From the NCBI RefSeq assembly GCF_943734655.1, contig NC_071354.1:173324411-173388410 (forward strand): a DNA stretch of 64,000 bases. The letters run 5' to 3'. The notes under the pieces were generated by a model that saw only the letters and a program-made list of their open reading frames with translations, was not told where the DNA came from and did no database searches. Position numbers and translations under genes: made by a program. This document shows positions 1 to 10,864 of this stretch, piece after piece; the stretch's first letter is position 1; each line of letters opens with the position of its first letter. The stretch comes from Sabethes cyaneus (taxonomy: Eukaryota; Arthropoda; Insecta; Diptera; Culicidae).

Positions 1-1447
1 AAACAGGGAAGTCAAAAAACTGAGAAAACAGAGAAGTCAGAAAACTGAGAAAACAGGAAAGTCAGAAAACTGAGAAAACAGGGAAGTCAAAAAACTGAGA
101 AAACAGAGAAGTCAGAAAACTGAGAAAACAGGAAAGTCAGAAAACTGAGAAAACAGGGAAATCAGAAGACTGAGAAAACAAGAAAGTCAGAAAACTGAGA
201 AAACAGGGAAATCAGAAGACTGAGAAAACCGGAAAGTCAGAAAACTGAGAAAACAAGGAAGTCAGATAACTGAGAAAAAAGGAAAATCAGATAACAGGGA
301 AGTCAGAAAACAGAGAAGAAAGAGAAAACAGGAAAGTCAGAAAACAGAGAAAATAGGAAAGTCAGAAACCAGAGAAACCAAGTAAGTTACACAGAGAAAC
401 CAGAGAAAACAGAGAAAAACATAAAGTCAGAAAACTGAAAAAACAGGGAAGTCAGAAAACAGAGAAAACAGGAAAGACAAAAAAAATAGATAAAACAGGA
501 AAATCAGAAAACATAGAAAACAGCAAAGTGAGAAAACAGGAAAATCAGAAAACTGAGAAAACAGGGAAGTTAGAAAACTGAGAAACAGGTAAGTCAGAGA
601 ACAAAGAAATGAAGAAAACCAGGAAACAGAGAAAACAGGAAAGTAAAAAAACTGAGAAAACAAGAAAATCAGATAACTGAGAAAACAGGAAAGTCAGAAA
701 ACTGAGAAAACAGGGAAATCAGAAAACTGAGAAAACCGGAAAGTCAGAAAACTGAGAAAACAAGGAAGTCACATAACTGATAAAAAATGAAAGTCAGAAA
801 ACAGAGAAGAAAAAGTAAACAGGAAAGTCAGAAAACAGTGAAAATAGGACAACCAGAAAACAGAGAAAACAAGAAAGTCAAAAAGCAGAGAAAACAAGAT
901 GGTTAAAAAACTAAGAAAACATGAAAGTCAGAATACAGAGAAAACAGGGAAAGTCAGAAAGCAGAGAAAACAGGGAAGTCAAAAAACTGAGAAAACAGGG
1001 AAGTCAGAGAACAAAGAAAAGAATAAAACCAGAAAACAGAGAAAACAGGAAAGTCAGAAAGCAGAGAAAACAGGAAAGTAAAAAACTGAGAAAAAAAAGG
1101 AAGTCAGAAAACAGGGCAGGAAAGCCAGAAATTAGAGATAATAGGGAAGTCAGAAAACATACAAAACAGGGAAGTCATAAAGCAGACAAAACAGAAAGAA
1201 CAGAAGCATAAATTAGAGAAAACAGAGAAAGCAGAAAAGTCAGAAAACAGAGAAAACAGGAGAGTCTGAAAACAGAAAAAACAGAGAAAACAGGAAAGTC
1301 AGAAAACAGAGATAACAAGAATGCCAAAAAACAGAGAAAGCAGGGAAGTAAGAAAACATAGAAAACAAAAAAGTCAGTAAACAGACCATCAGGAAAGTCA
1401 GAAAACAGAGATAAGAGAGAAACCAAAAGTCAGGGAAGTCAGAAAAC
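1..1447. repeat. 25-bp purine-rich satellite array
   Basis: Tandem array with unit approximately AAAACTGAG + AAAACAGGGAAGTCAG (25 bp). The GTC of successive units falls at 11, 36 and 61. The first part shows a higher-order 75-bp period (three variant units repeated from about 6 and about 81) and a 50-bp period near 167/217. Units become more degenerate to the right and the array fades near 1447. It begins at the window edge, so its true length is unknown. One strand is nearly all A/G, so long Lys/Gln/Glu-rich or Phe/Ser-rich reading frames appear in several frames; because 25 is not a multiple of 3 these are by-products and not genes. Confidence 0.95.
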
Positions 1448-4400
1448 AGTATTGATAAAAAAGAGAATAAAAATGATAAATAATATTGAGGAGAACTTAT
1501 AAAAAAATTAAATTGAAAAGATTAAATAAATCAGTAATAAACGACATAGAAATTTCATCAGCTATATGTCTAAGACGCGTGATATTGTAACGTCGATATT
1601 TGTGCTATTTGCGTAATCTGAAACTACTTGAGTCTGTCGGAAGCCATTATTCAATAAACAGAAAACTCACGATAGTTTAATTAGATAATCAAAAACAGAA
1701 GAGTGTAGTCAATGCATTATTTAATCTAACAATTAAAGTCAACTAGTGTCACTGTGCAAAAGACTGGCTTCGAAGACTTGCAATTGTTGTAACTTGTCAT
1801 GAGTTTCATTGACCTCACCATACTTTCTAGACTCTATTAAACAACGTTGAATAGCACTGCTCAAGTAAATAGTTCTTTTATCATAGATCCCAGAAGCTAC
1901 AACGAAGAATATCACTCGATCAAATCTAACCATGTACGTAATCATTGTTGAACAGTTTCTATTACCAGGAACGATTGGCTGCTGTTCTGCCTGGGCTAAA
2001 CTGGAGATATCCAGTTGAACCAGGTCCCGTTGCTTCGAAACGGTCGGTCAGTGCAGTGCGACTTAAATACCCCCTAAGGTATGCTTTCTCATTCCACGTC
2101 TGCCACAAAGCAGGATCATTGCCGGGCAATCATATTCGAGCTGGGTGCTCACCTTCGTTCGTGTATAATCACAGGTAAAATACCAAATGATCAAACCAGC
2201 ACACGCACGACGATATCCACATCTTATCTGGTGATAAACGATCCTTAGCTCAGATTTTCTCCGAGGATGGCCATGTTCACAGTAGGACGCCTCGACTGAC
2301 GGCAAGCCGGAGAAGAGGACCCATCAACAGCGGCTACGGGCTTCAGTCAACCGGGTACGACTTTAAAGCCGCCCCGTCGCCGTCGACAATCTTTCACAGT
2401 CACCAAAGCTAATACCGGCCGATGGCGACGACGAAGAGACGATACCGTAATGAGTGGTAATTACGGTGAAATTATTTATTCAGCAAATATTTATTGTGCA
2501 TATCCATTGCGAGAGTTATGCAAATTTATTATCGTGCGTTGTCTGCCGTTTTGGCTTGCCGCTGCTAATGTCCGGGACCCGTGATGCTTGTTGCATTTGT
2601 GCAATGAGAAGCTCAAATTTCCTCTCTGGCAATATTGAAGGCAGAATGCGGGAATCAACTGAATCTTTCAATTGACAGCTATTTTTCCATTACCGCAACC
2701 TCATACGTTCGGAGTAAATTAATTAAATGAAGTAGTTTTATTAATTGTATTCAATTTCCCTGAGAACTGTAATCAATGTGCGAATATTGGCAGTAGCTTA
2801 CGTTCCTGTTGGCAGCATCCGACGCCGAAGACAGGTTATGCAAGATTGTTGCACGATCAGCTAATTGAATGTTTCAATGTGCCTACTGCAAGAATCAAAT
2901 CGGACTTTGGAGGATGCTTCAGCGACACATGCTGTACCACAGCATCACACATAGCCTAATGAGGCTCAAATTGGTCAAAAATAATACTATAGAATTTGGA
3001 ACTTTGATTGATTCATGACAAAAACTTATTACAAAAAAATTTTACATAAAAAGGTACAGATTAATCAATTAAGAAAAAACAAAGTTTTCAAGCTTTTAAT
3101 TTTTGAGCTCAAACCAACCGCTTTGATCACTGTACGAAACTTCGTCGGCAGTTTGGTGTAAAGTACGATCCAAAGCCATTCCCAAAACGGGTTCGCTCAC
3201 GGCTTAGGTGAAGAGCCGTGCATTTAAGCGGCTTGAGCTCACAAGATGGTCTCTCCCACCGCTGCCAATGGCTCGCCTCACTCGAAAAGGCTTAGCCTTC
3301 GCAAATGGCGCACAGTAAATTGCATTGACAGGAAGGGGCGCAGACAGAAGTCGTGACTAATTATGAAAAATTATTTCATTGCAAAATTAGCCGGTAGGTG
3401 CGCGCAACCTGTTTGATCAAGTAAGTTTATTTGTGTTTGAAAATATGTTGGCTTGAGTCCATGTGCTGTTTAGTTATAATTCACAATTACCTTTGTTTTG
3501 TTTGTAATTTATATCAATTTTGTTGAGTTGTTGTTCCAGTTATTATTGCATAGCACGTCCTATTTAACCAGTGCCCATCCATGACGACACGCTCATGATA
3601 TGACTATGGGCGATCCATCCTTGAGAAAAGTACCAGCGGGTATGTAATATAGCAAAACTCATTCAAATATTGTTAGCTGAGCTCGGTTAGTGTTTCCGTT
3701 TTCACTGTCAACATAAAGCTCGCCACAGGAAAATAAAACATTTCCGTATGCGCGGATCACTGGAAACAACGACGACAGCAACAACAGTAATAACGAACAA
3801 TTTTAACAAAAACTCGATTGCATGCATTTCACCGCTTCCAGTAACGCATTCCGAATGTAGGGCGTCGTTTATCAGATACGGGATTAGCGCAGTGCATCAT
3901 ATTGTGGATGCGATGTTTTTTCCAGGGATTAGTCATTTTGTTTAGTTGCTGATTCGTCCGTATTGTGTGATAGTTTATGTTTCGCGGTATCGGCGTCAGT
4001 TTTGTGAAATTTGAAATTACCTTCCTGCTGTGCAAAAGCTGCATATCATGCAGAATGCAGTATTTTCATTATCGTTCTGATTTTTCTTTCAATATTGCGT
4101 TTGGATTTAGAATGAAACAATATGCATCCGCGGAGCGGATATCGAATACAAACAGCTTCAGGCTAGGAAATCATTTCCGCAATTGCTCCCCTGAATAAAG
4201 ATTTGAGTTTATCGAGTTTTACCACTCTTCTAAAATGGCGATATATGACGCCACATGACAGACAGGATTAATTTATTCATGAAACGCATGATTTAAAAGC
4301 CTACAGTACAGAAGAGAAAATGATTTCTCTGGTGCTCGGAAACCTTCATACATTCTACCGAACTCATTATTGGTGAGCTAAACTTTAATATTTCTACTTT

Positions 4401-4568
4401 CACGATTATATCTTTTGGGGTACATTCAAATCCTATACCGCTGATGTGTCTTCTCCTGACACAACACCGCATTTGTAAATGAAAAGCGACAGTTTGGTGA
4501 TTTTCCCCAACCAGCTATTTCAACAGAACCAACAACGGTATTTTGGCGTGTGCTCTTCCTTGTCGTCG
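1448..4568. other. No recognisable gene
   Basis: AT-rich sequence with somewhat more GC-rich stretches (about 1960-2450 and 3170-3330). Only short frames of up to 80 codons occur and none resembles a known protein. It could hold non-coding exons or regulatory DNA of a neighbouring host gene, but nothing in the sequence proves this. Confidence 0.5.
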
Positions 4569-4573
4569 CGTCG

Positions 4574-6549
4574 CACAGTGGGACGGATTAAAAAGAATAC
4601 GGACATCGATATTTGTGACGAAACTACTAAAGATATCACCTTCATGTCTTCTGCAAAGTTTCTTCGCTTTATAAGAGATTTTTTATGGCATTGGAAAATT
4701 TGGGATTAAGGGGATAACACAACAGATAGAAAAAATAACTTTTTAGTTTTAAGCTTAACGTCTTCGATTGGTAAGAAATATTTGTAGATATTATTATTTT
4801 AAGCAACTTCACTGAAGGAAGAAAGTGGCTATCTCTTAAGGGAAAAAAGGTACGGAGCGAATCCTGCGGGTACCCTCTTAATATTGGTATTTTTCATATA
4901 GCTCTTTTATTTCAACTCTTATAAACATTAAATGTTCTGCAAAGTTGTAGACAATGCTAATTTGCATATTTTTGTAAAATATTTGGAAACTCTACAATTG
5001 CTGGTTTTCAAGTTGTTGAATTTTTTTGCTTTTTTATTGCAAACTTTAAGGGGATGTATCTTGAGTAGTAGCAGAATGTAGCAGATGACTTATAATGTTT
5101 TTGCAACATCCACTCTTTATGTATAAGAGCATGTATAAATGACAGTGGGATCTCATGGGCCAAATGAGTAAACTGCATTTAAGTTTATCAGTTTTACAGC
5201 ACAAAAGAACGTTTAAAGTCGTACAAATCTCATGTTACTTTAAATTAGCTGATTTCTTTTACTAAACATGTCTTACATATACATAAACATAAAAATAAAT
5301 TAAGGCACGAATGCCATAACTAGAGTGAAAGTAAAGTAAAGCCTAGATGCTATTTTCGAAACTTGGCACTTTGTTCTTTATTACGACAGACTTCACAGCC
5401 AGTAGGAATTCAGGACAATTGTAGGGATAGTGCTGCGATTCTATCGCAGCATCTCTCAGTCAAGATTCGAACAGGTGACAACTGGCTTGTTAGGTACATA
5501 TTATTCACTTCGATTCTCTAACAGGTAACATCGAAAAAAACGTACGTTCTAGCTAATGACTTTTTTCCACGATTCCCATGTCTCCAGCGGTATATCTAAA
5601 TGTTTTTTAAAAATCAATGTATTACAAAATTTAAATAAAGCATATGAACAATTTACAAAAATGTTGAGGTCGATTAATTTGTTCTAAATGATGTTTTCTC
5701 TAAAAGTAAAAATGACGGAATAATCTTTTTACAATTCTCATGAATTCTTGGTTTTGAAAGATGATAACTCTCGAACTCATGGTCAGAATGTTGTAATCTT
5801 GTTTCCAACATGTCAAGAAGTCTACTCTAAACAAACTTTTTATATTGTTCGTTCAAAACAAATTTCATAAGTTGCTCTAAGGATCTAGGTCAGCAGGCGG
5901 TCTTTCTCGTTGGAGGGTTAAATCTTCAAAACCGAAAAACTTAAATGCAGTTTACTCATTTGGCCCATGAGATCCCACTGTCATTTATACATGCTCTTAT
6001 ACATAAAGAGTGGATGTTGAAAAAACATTATAAGTCAGCTGCTACATTCTGCTACTACTCAAGAAACATCCCCTTAAAGTTTGCAATGAAAAAAGCAAAA
6101 AATTAAAAAACTTGAAAACCGGCAATTTTAGAGTTTCCACATATTTTACAAAAATATGCAAATTAGTATTATCTACAACTTTGCAGAACATTTCATGTTT
6201 ATAAGAGTTGAAATAAAAGAGCTATGTGAAAAATACCAATATTAAGGGGGTACCCGCTAGTTTCGCTCCGCAACTTTTTTCCCTTAAGAGATAGCCACTT
6301 TCTTTCTTCAGCAAAGTTGCTCAAGACAATATTACCTACAAATGTTTCTCACCAATCGAAGACGGTAAGCTTGAAACTAAAAAGTTATATTTTCTATCTG
6401 TTGTGTTATCCCCTTAATCCCAAATTTTACAATACTATTATAAAGTTCTCATAAATCGAAGAAACATTGCAGAAGACAGTAAGTTGATATCTTTGGTAGT
6501 TTCGTCGCATATATCGATGTCCGTCTTCTTTTGAATCCGTCCCACTGTG
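4574..6549. mobile_element. Transib-like non-autonomous foldback DNA transposon
   Basis: Two long inverted arms, 4574-5195 and 5929-6549 (about 620 bp each, clearly similar but diverged), surround a roughly 730-bp centre. The ends read CACAGTGGGAC at left and GTCCCACTGTG at right. They are flanked by a perfect 5-bp direct repeat CGTCG (4569-4573 and 6550-6554). CACAGTG termini with a GC-rich 5-bp target duplication are the known signature of the Transib superfamily, whose ends resemble the RAG recombination-signal heptamer. There is no transposase frame, so the element is non-autonomous. I could not find a convincing nonamer at 12 or 23 bp spacing. The target lies inside a CGTCGTCG run and the right flank is a CGA-type microsatellite, which fits the target preference. 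Superfamily assignment is inference from ends and target duplication only. Confidence 0.75.
5325..5530 (-). mobile_element. tRNA-derived SINE copy nested in the foldback element
   Basis: Read on the minus strand, this has the same layout as the SINE at 7733-7950: an internal pol III B-box-like GTTCGAATC, then a body with GTGAAGTCTGTCGTAATAAA, and a 3' end with the same arrangement. It sits in the unpaired centre of the inverted-repeat element, so it probably inserted after that element did. The ends are diverged and no clear target duplication was found. Confidence 0.6.
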
Positions 6550-6566
6550 CGTCGTCGTGTCAACTA

Positions 6567-6606
6567 ACGACGACGACAACGACGACGACGACGACGACAA
6601 CGATGA
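6567..6606. repeat. (CGA)n microsatellite
   Basis: Imperfect CGA/GAC trinucleotide run directly beyond the right CGTCG target duplication of the Transib-like element. Confidence 0.9.
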
Positions 6607-7732
6607 TGGAGCAGAATTTAATCCAGGCAGGCATTAGTGTAATCATCGAAGCCATTAAATCAAAATAAAAGACAATAAATTTGAATTCAGTTTCCTGTGA
6701 GTCGCAGCCACATGAAAAGCAGATCCCATCGCAGCGCTTCTTATCGCATTTATTTTTCGAGCTATACGAGCCGCAGGGCAAAAGGTTTTTCCTCATTCAC
6801 TTTTCGTCTTAAGAGCTAACCCATTCGCCGGGATAACGGGGAGTACAAATCTCCAAGGAAGCACACTGTCGCTCACTGCGGGAAAACTTTATTGACTTAT
6901 CCTGTGATTACTAAATAAGGGACAAATGTTAGTAGGTAGCTTAATGGATATATTAGCATTTTTGCGAAATGGAAATAATCCGATCATTTCCAATAGCTAT
7001 ATAACTCCAATCAGTTTGTTCCACTTGGAAACTCATCTGATTTTTTCGGTAGCTGGGAGAGTTGATCCGGTGTACATTCACTTCTGCACCTAAATTGATT
7101 ATTTATTGAATCACGGTTATTTTTTTTAAATAACTCTTGAGAGTACTATATTGTCCGCTAAGTGATATTTATCTTTTATTTAATTATAGGCATCTTATTC
7201 GTCTTTAACCAAAACCAGGCGCCCGACAGAACGCCATATTGACGCGATAAGAATCGCAGTTCACTCCTTGCGTAGCGATGCTTCATACACAGATATTTGT
7301 GCACGTATAAATTTGGGACGTATAAAAAAACATTCGCAAAATTATATTCTAGGATGCTAGGATGGTAAATGGCTGGATAATGCGCGCCGTCAGAACCTCG
7401 AAGTCTATTTTATATATACAGCTATAAAATAGACTCTGTGGAGGTACTTAACCTCTTATCCAGCAACGCCTATCCCTACCTCCTCGTGGTACCATCCAGA
7501 ATACGTTCCCTAGTAGAAATCGAATAATCAGTGGAAACTAGAATTGTACACGGACAGGAAACGAGACCCTCATACGAATGCTGAGTGTAAAAACTCCGCC
7601 TGCAAATGACGGATCACTGTAGAAGCATGTTCGAATGAACTTGAAACTACTGAGAACCAGAGCAGAGGGTCCAAAGCCCCTGAAAAGAGGATGGTTCTAA
7701 TGACTGTTATCCATGGTTATTACGTAAACACC
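6607..7732. other. No gene; contains a dispersed repeat fragment
   Basis: No coding frame of note. About 7440-7505 (around CTACCTCCTCGTGGTACCAT) matches, in inverted orientation, the sequence at about 18055-18115, so it is part of a dispersed repeat. It could be a non-LTR 3' tail, but the family was not identified. Confidence 0.45.
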
Positions 7733-7950
7733 TGAATGGATTAACCCTTTCGAGGTAAGACGCTGGTCTAATAAGCCAGTCGTCGTATGTTCGAATCTCG
7801 GCTGGGAGAGGCTGTTAGAGTCAATAGGATCGTAGCACTGACCCCGCACTGTCCTGTATTCTAACAGCTGGTTGCGAAGTCTGTCGTATAAAAAACAGAA
7901 GGTCAAATTTCGATAACGGAATTAGCACCCAGGCTTTTGAATAAACCCTT
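7733..7950 (+). mobile_element. tRNA-derived SINE
   Basis: The head contains a tRNA-like anticodon arm, CTGGT (7763-7767), loop CTAATAA (7768-7774), GCCAG (7775-7779), followed by a B-box GTTCGAATC at 7789-7797. The loop matches the anticodon loop of a tRNA-Ile(AAU). The body continues through GCGAAGTCTGTCGTATAAAA and AACAGAAGGTCAAATTTCG. The 3' segment recurs at 50955-51058 (minus) and, more diverged, at 5325-5530 (minus). It is not a tRNA gene: the acceptor stem does not close and the sequence continues for about 150 bp. It resembles the common culicine tRNA-related SINEs; I cannot name the family with certainty. Confidence 0.75.
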
Positions 7951-8169
7951 AATCCAAGGTGTCCCGTGCTGAGGGGGTTTGAATGGTGGTGGGGTTTTTT
8001 TTTAAATACTCAGCCGCTAACGGAACCTATTCAGTGCCAGGGCGCCCTTCACAGAAATCTGCTCTTACCGCATCTTGAGGGGCTCTGATGTGGCAGACTT
8101 TTCTTTCCCCTCAACTCGTGGGACTTCAAAAAATTCGAAATTTTTAGGCACCGGCCGCCTTACAGTGCC

Positions 8170-9309
8170 GGAACTAATGGAGTCGGAATACTCCATCACG
8201 CGCAAAAAATCGGACGTTGGAAGTAGAACTGGAGGGAAACTTTAATCTCGACAGCGACTCGCTGTATGGAGTACTTTCAGTCTCCTCATTGATCCTGAGT
8301 TCGTCGAAAGGGAGTGTGGAGTGCCGAATGGACAAACTTCCTGATCCGGCAACGCGGCTCTCCAGTGCACAGAAAAGGCGGCACAAGCTGTATCTCAGCA
8401 AGGGAAATACACAAATAGAGGCCTAGTAAGCGCAACCTCTCTTGCAGAGCAAGGGGCAGCAGTCGACGGAAACTGTGTTACCGTACACCAGCGCAAAAGG
8501 TCCAAGAACAAATCGACCTAGATTGCGTAAAAACAAAAGGCCTTCTGCGTCCAAACCCCAAACAAAGGTTTCGGATAGTAAGATGGCGGTAGCCTCCAGC
8601 ATCGCACTCATGTCAAGCGATTATCCATCCACTATACTTACCGCGGATCAGCTGACAGCTATTCGCTACAAAATCTTGAACCGCATAGCGGAACAAGATT
8701 TTCCAGTCATACGGCCAAAGTTCAGAATCTGCCAGCTCGTTTGTGTCGACGAGGAGACAGTATGATGTTTGGAGACTACGGTACCAACCCTCAAGCCATG
8801 GGATGAAGTGCTACAAACATACACTATGAATGACCTCCCGAGGCCCCTTGTGTTCATGGGGTATTTTCCGAGTAGCTTGGTTACCTCGAGCGAGAGCACT
8901 CTCCGTCTGCTCCAAAATCAGAACGACGGCTTCTCTACAACTGTGGCGACTACTTCGTCGTAGCGTGACAGGGAACAACGTTGATGTGGCATTGAGGATA
9001 AACCCTCTGTCCGCCAATCTAATTGTCAAGCAGGGCTTCATGCTGAACTATATGTTCGGCAAGGCACGCATGCGACAGGTTGGCCGAGGAGCGGCCAACT
9101 GCCGACTCGGGAATTCTGTACCAGGAGCAGCGACTGTATGTGTGAGGCAACCTCAAGAGGAAGTTTCGCAACCGCCTGCCCCAGGCGCGTCGGCGACTAT
9201 TGCGAAGGTTTGCACGGTTCCCCGCAAGGGGGAACTGCATCAACCGCCAACACCTCGCACAACCCAGAATACACCGAGAAGTACCGGTCGTGATTCGGTC
9301 TCCAGTTAA
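8170..9309 (+). pseudogene. Decayed ORF1 (gag-like) of an R1/LOA-type non-LTR retrotransposon
   Basis: Plus-strand frames 8217-8426, 8442-8765 and 8769-8963 share one phase, separated by stop codons near 8424 and 8763. The reading then moves by frameshift near 8940 into 8830-9309. Together they give the outline of an ORF1 RNA-binding protein: a basic, Ser-rich N-terminal part, then a folded region reading PLVFMGYFPSS, LLQNQNDGFSTT, SVTGNNVDVALRINPLSA, followed by a Pro/Gln-rich tail. This layout matches ORF1 of R1/LOA-like elements, with the tail upstream of the endonuclease ORF. At least two stops and one frameshift make it non-functional. Assignment rests mainly on the adjacent ORF2 remnant. 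Confidence 0.5.
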
Positions 9310-9549
9310 CTGCAGCCACCGAAGCCCTCGGATTTAGAGAAGCAGCTCAAGTAGCAATGAAGGTTTTATTACACTCTTATGATGGTTTTTATGACCAAAA
9401 TTTGTCATAAATACCATAATAACAGTGTTATAAAACTCAGAATGTTACTTGGGAGGCCAATCAACAAGCCGTTCACGCCACTGACCGCCGTCCACCAGTT
9501 TCCGAGTCTAACGACTCTACCAAGGACGGTATACTTCAAGCATAGAGAG

Positions 9550-10790
9550 CAGCCTTCACTGCGTGCAAGTGAACCTTCATCACGCCAAGGGCGCTTGCAA
9601 TGTTCTTAGTTGGAGGTTCCAGCAGCTAACAGCTGCCTTCATTCAAGAACCATGGGTTCACGGCACGAGAATTCTTGGCCTGGGAAATTACAGTACGTTA
9701 ATCTACTGCAACACGGAGTCCAACCTGACGACTACAATTGTGTTAACCAAGGAAATAAAGTTTTCTCCCATTACAGAAATTATACAATGCGATGCCGTTG
9801 CCGTCAAACTGGAAGCGCCAACGACTACGGAGAATCAGGACCTGGTCGAGGCGTCTGCATACTTCCCGGGTGATAAGGACGGCATACCGCCATCCGAGGT
9901 TGCTGCGCTCGTGTAGTACTGCAGGGCCATCAACGTGCCGGCTGCGATGCCAACGCCCAGCGCACGGTGTGGGGCAGCACGGATGTAAACAATAGGGTTG
10001 AATACCCACTTGAATACTTAACTGCCAACAATGTCAATGTATGCAATGTACGGAACATCCCCACTTTTGTTGATGCTATCAGAGATGAGGACCAAGACCT
10101 CACTTGGTGCAGCACTTGTATAGCTGAGAAGGTCAATAACTGGCATGTCTCTGACGAATCTAGTTTATTACACCATAAGCATATTTTTAATATTGTGTAA
10201 AACTCTCTCAGAAGAGAATAATACAGAAACCCGAAGGAGACCAACTGGGGACTCGTTCAGGGAACCTCTGGGCACTTCTCGGAACTTCTGTCATATTAAT
10301 ATACGCACACCAGCTGAGCTGGACGTTGCAACCGATTACCTACAAAGTAGGATCATTAATGCTATTACCGCAAACTATCCGTAAATCACGCAGAAAGTCT
10401 GCCCTGACGTCCTCCGGTGAAATGGAACGCTCAGTTACCTCCGTCGGGAAGCTAGGCATCTATTCAACAAGGCCAAGATCACGTCCAACTAGGAGGCGTA
10501 CAGCCTCCTCTTACCAAATACAACGCGGAACTTCGTAAGGCCAAAAGAAAGCCCAGAGTCAAGTTTTGGGAGAGCATCCAGACTCCGCCTGTGCTTGCGC
10601 GACTCCAGAAAACGTTAACCAAGGACCCTAAGAATGGCCTAGGGCAATTGGAAAAAGAGGACGGCAGTCTCACTGTTACTACGAGGGAAACGTTGGAAGT
10701 TCTTATGAACACGCATTTCCCCGGTTTGACAATGACTACTGGAAGCGACGTCGACGGGCAGCAGCAATATAGTCATCACGCAGTGTGTCT
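9550..10790 (+). pseudogene. Decayed ORF2 (endonuclease/RT) of an R1/LOA-type non-LTR retrotransposon
   Basis: Starts with an apurinic-endonuclease-like beginning, VNLHHAKGACNVLSWRFQQ and AAFIQEPWVHG (frame from 9563), continues to EASAYFPGDKDGIPPSEV, then shifts frame to CDANAQRTVWGSTDVN (from about 9950) and PTFVDAIRDEDQDLT. A third segment near 10500-10720 reads KFWESIQTPPVLARLQKTLT and ETLEVLMNTHFPGL, which is the linker just before the reverse transcriptase in the R1/LOA group. The RT core itself is absent: recognisable sequence ends near 10790, shortly before the tail of the RTE element. Several frameshifts and stops are present. Exact clade is uncertain. Confidence 0.6.
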
Positions 10791-10864
10791 AACGACTCGG
10801 TTCTACTTGCACGCCGCTTGTTTACGGAGGCTTCTTCTCATTTTCTTACAAAATGTGGGCGAGA

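Noticed and set aside
427..1426. Phe/Ser-rich and Lys/Gln-rich frames in the left 1.4 kb
   Set aside because: They are translations of the 25-bp satellite in various frames; the unit length is not a multiple of three and the frames break randomly.
1..1447. Regular short repeats that might suggest a CRISPR array
   Set aside because: Repeats are contiguous without unique spacers and the context is eukaryotic.
7741..7815. tRNA-Ile gene
   Set aside because: The acceptor stem does not close, the A-box is poor and the sequence continues as a SINE body found elsewhere in the window.
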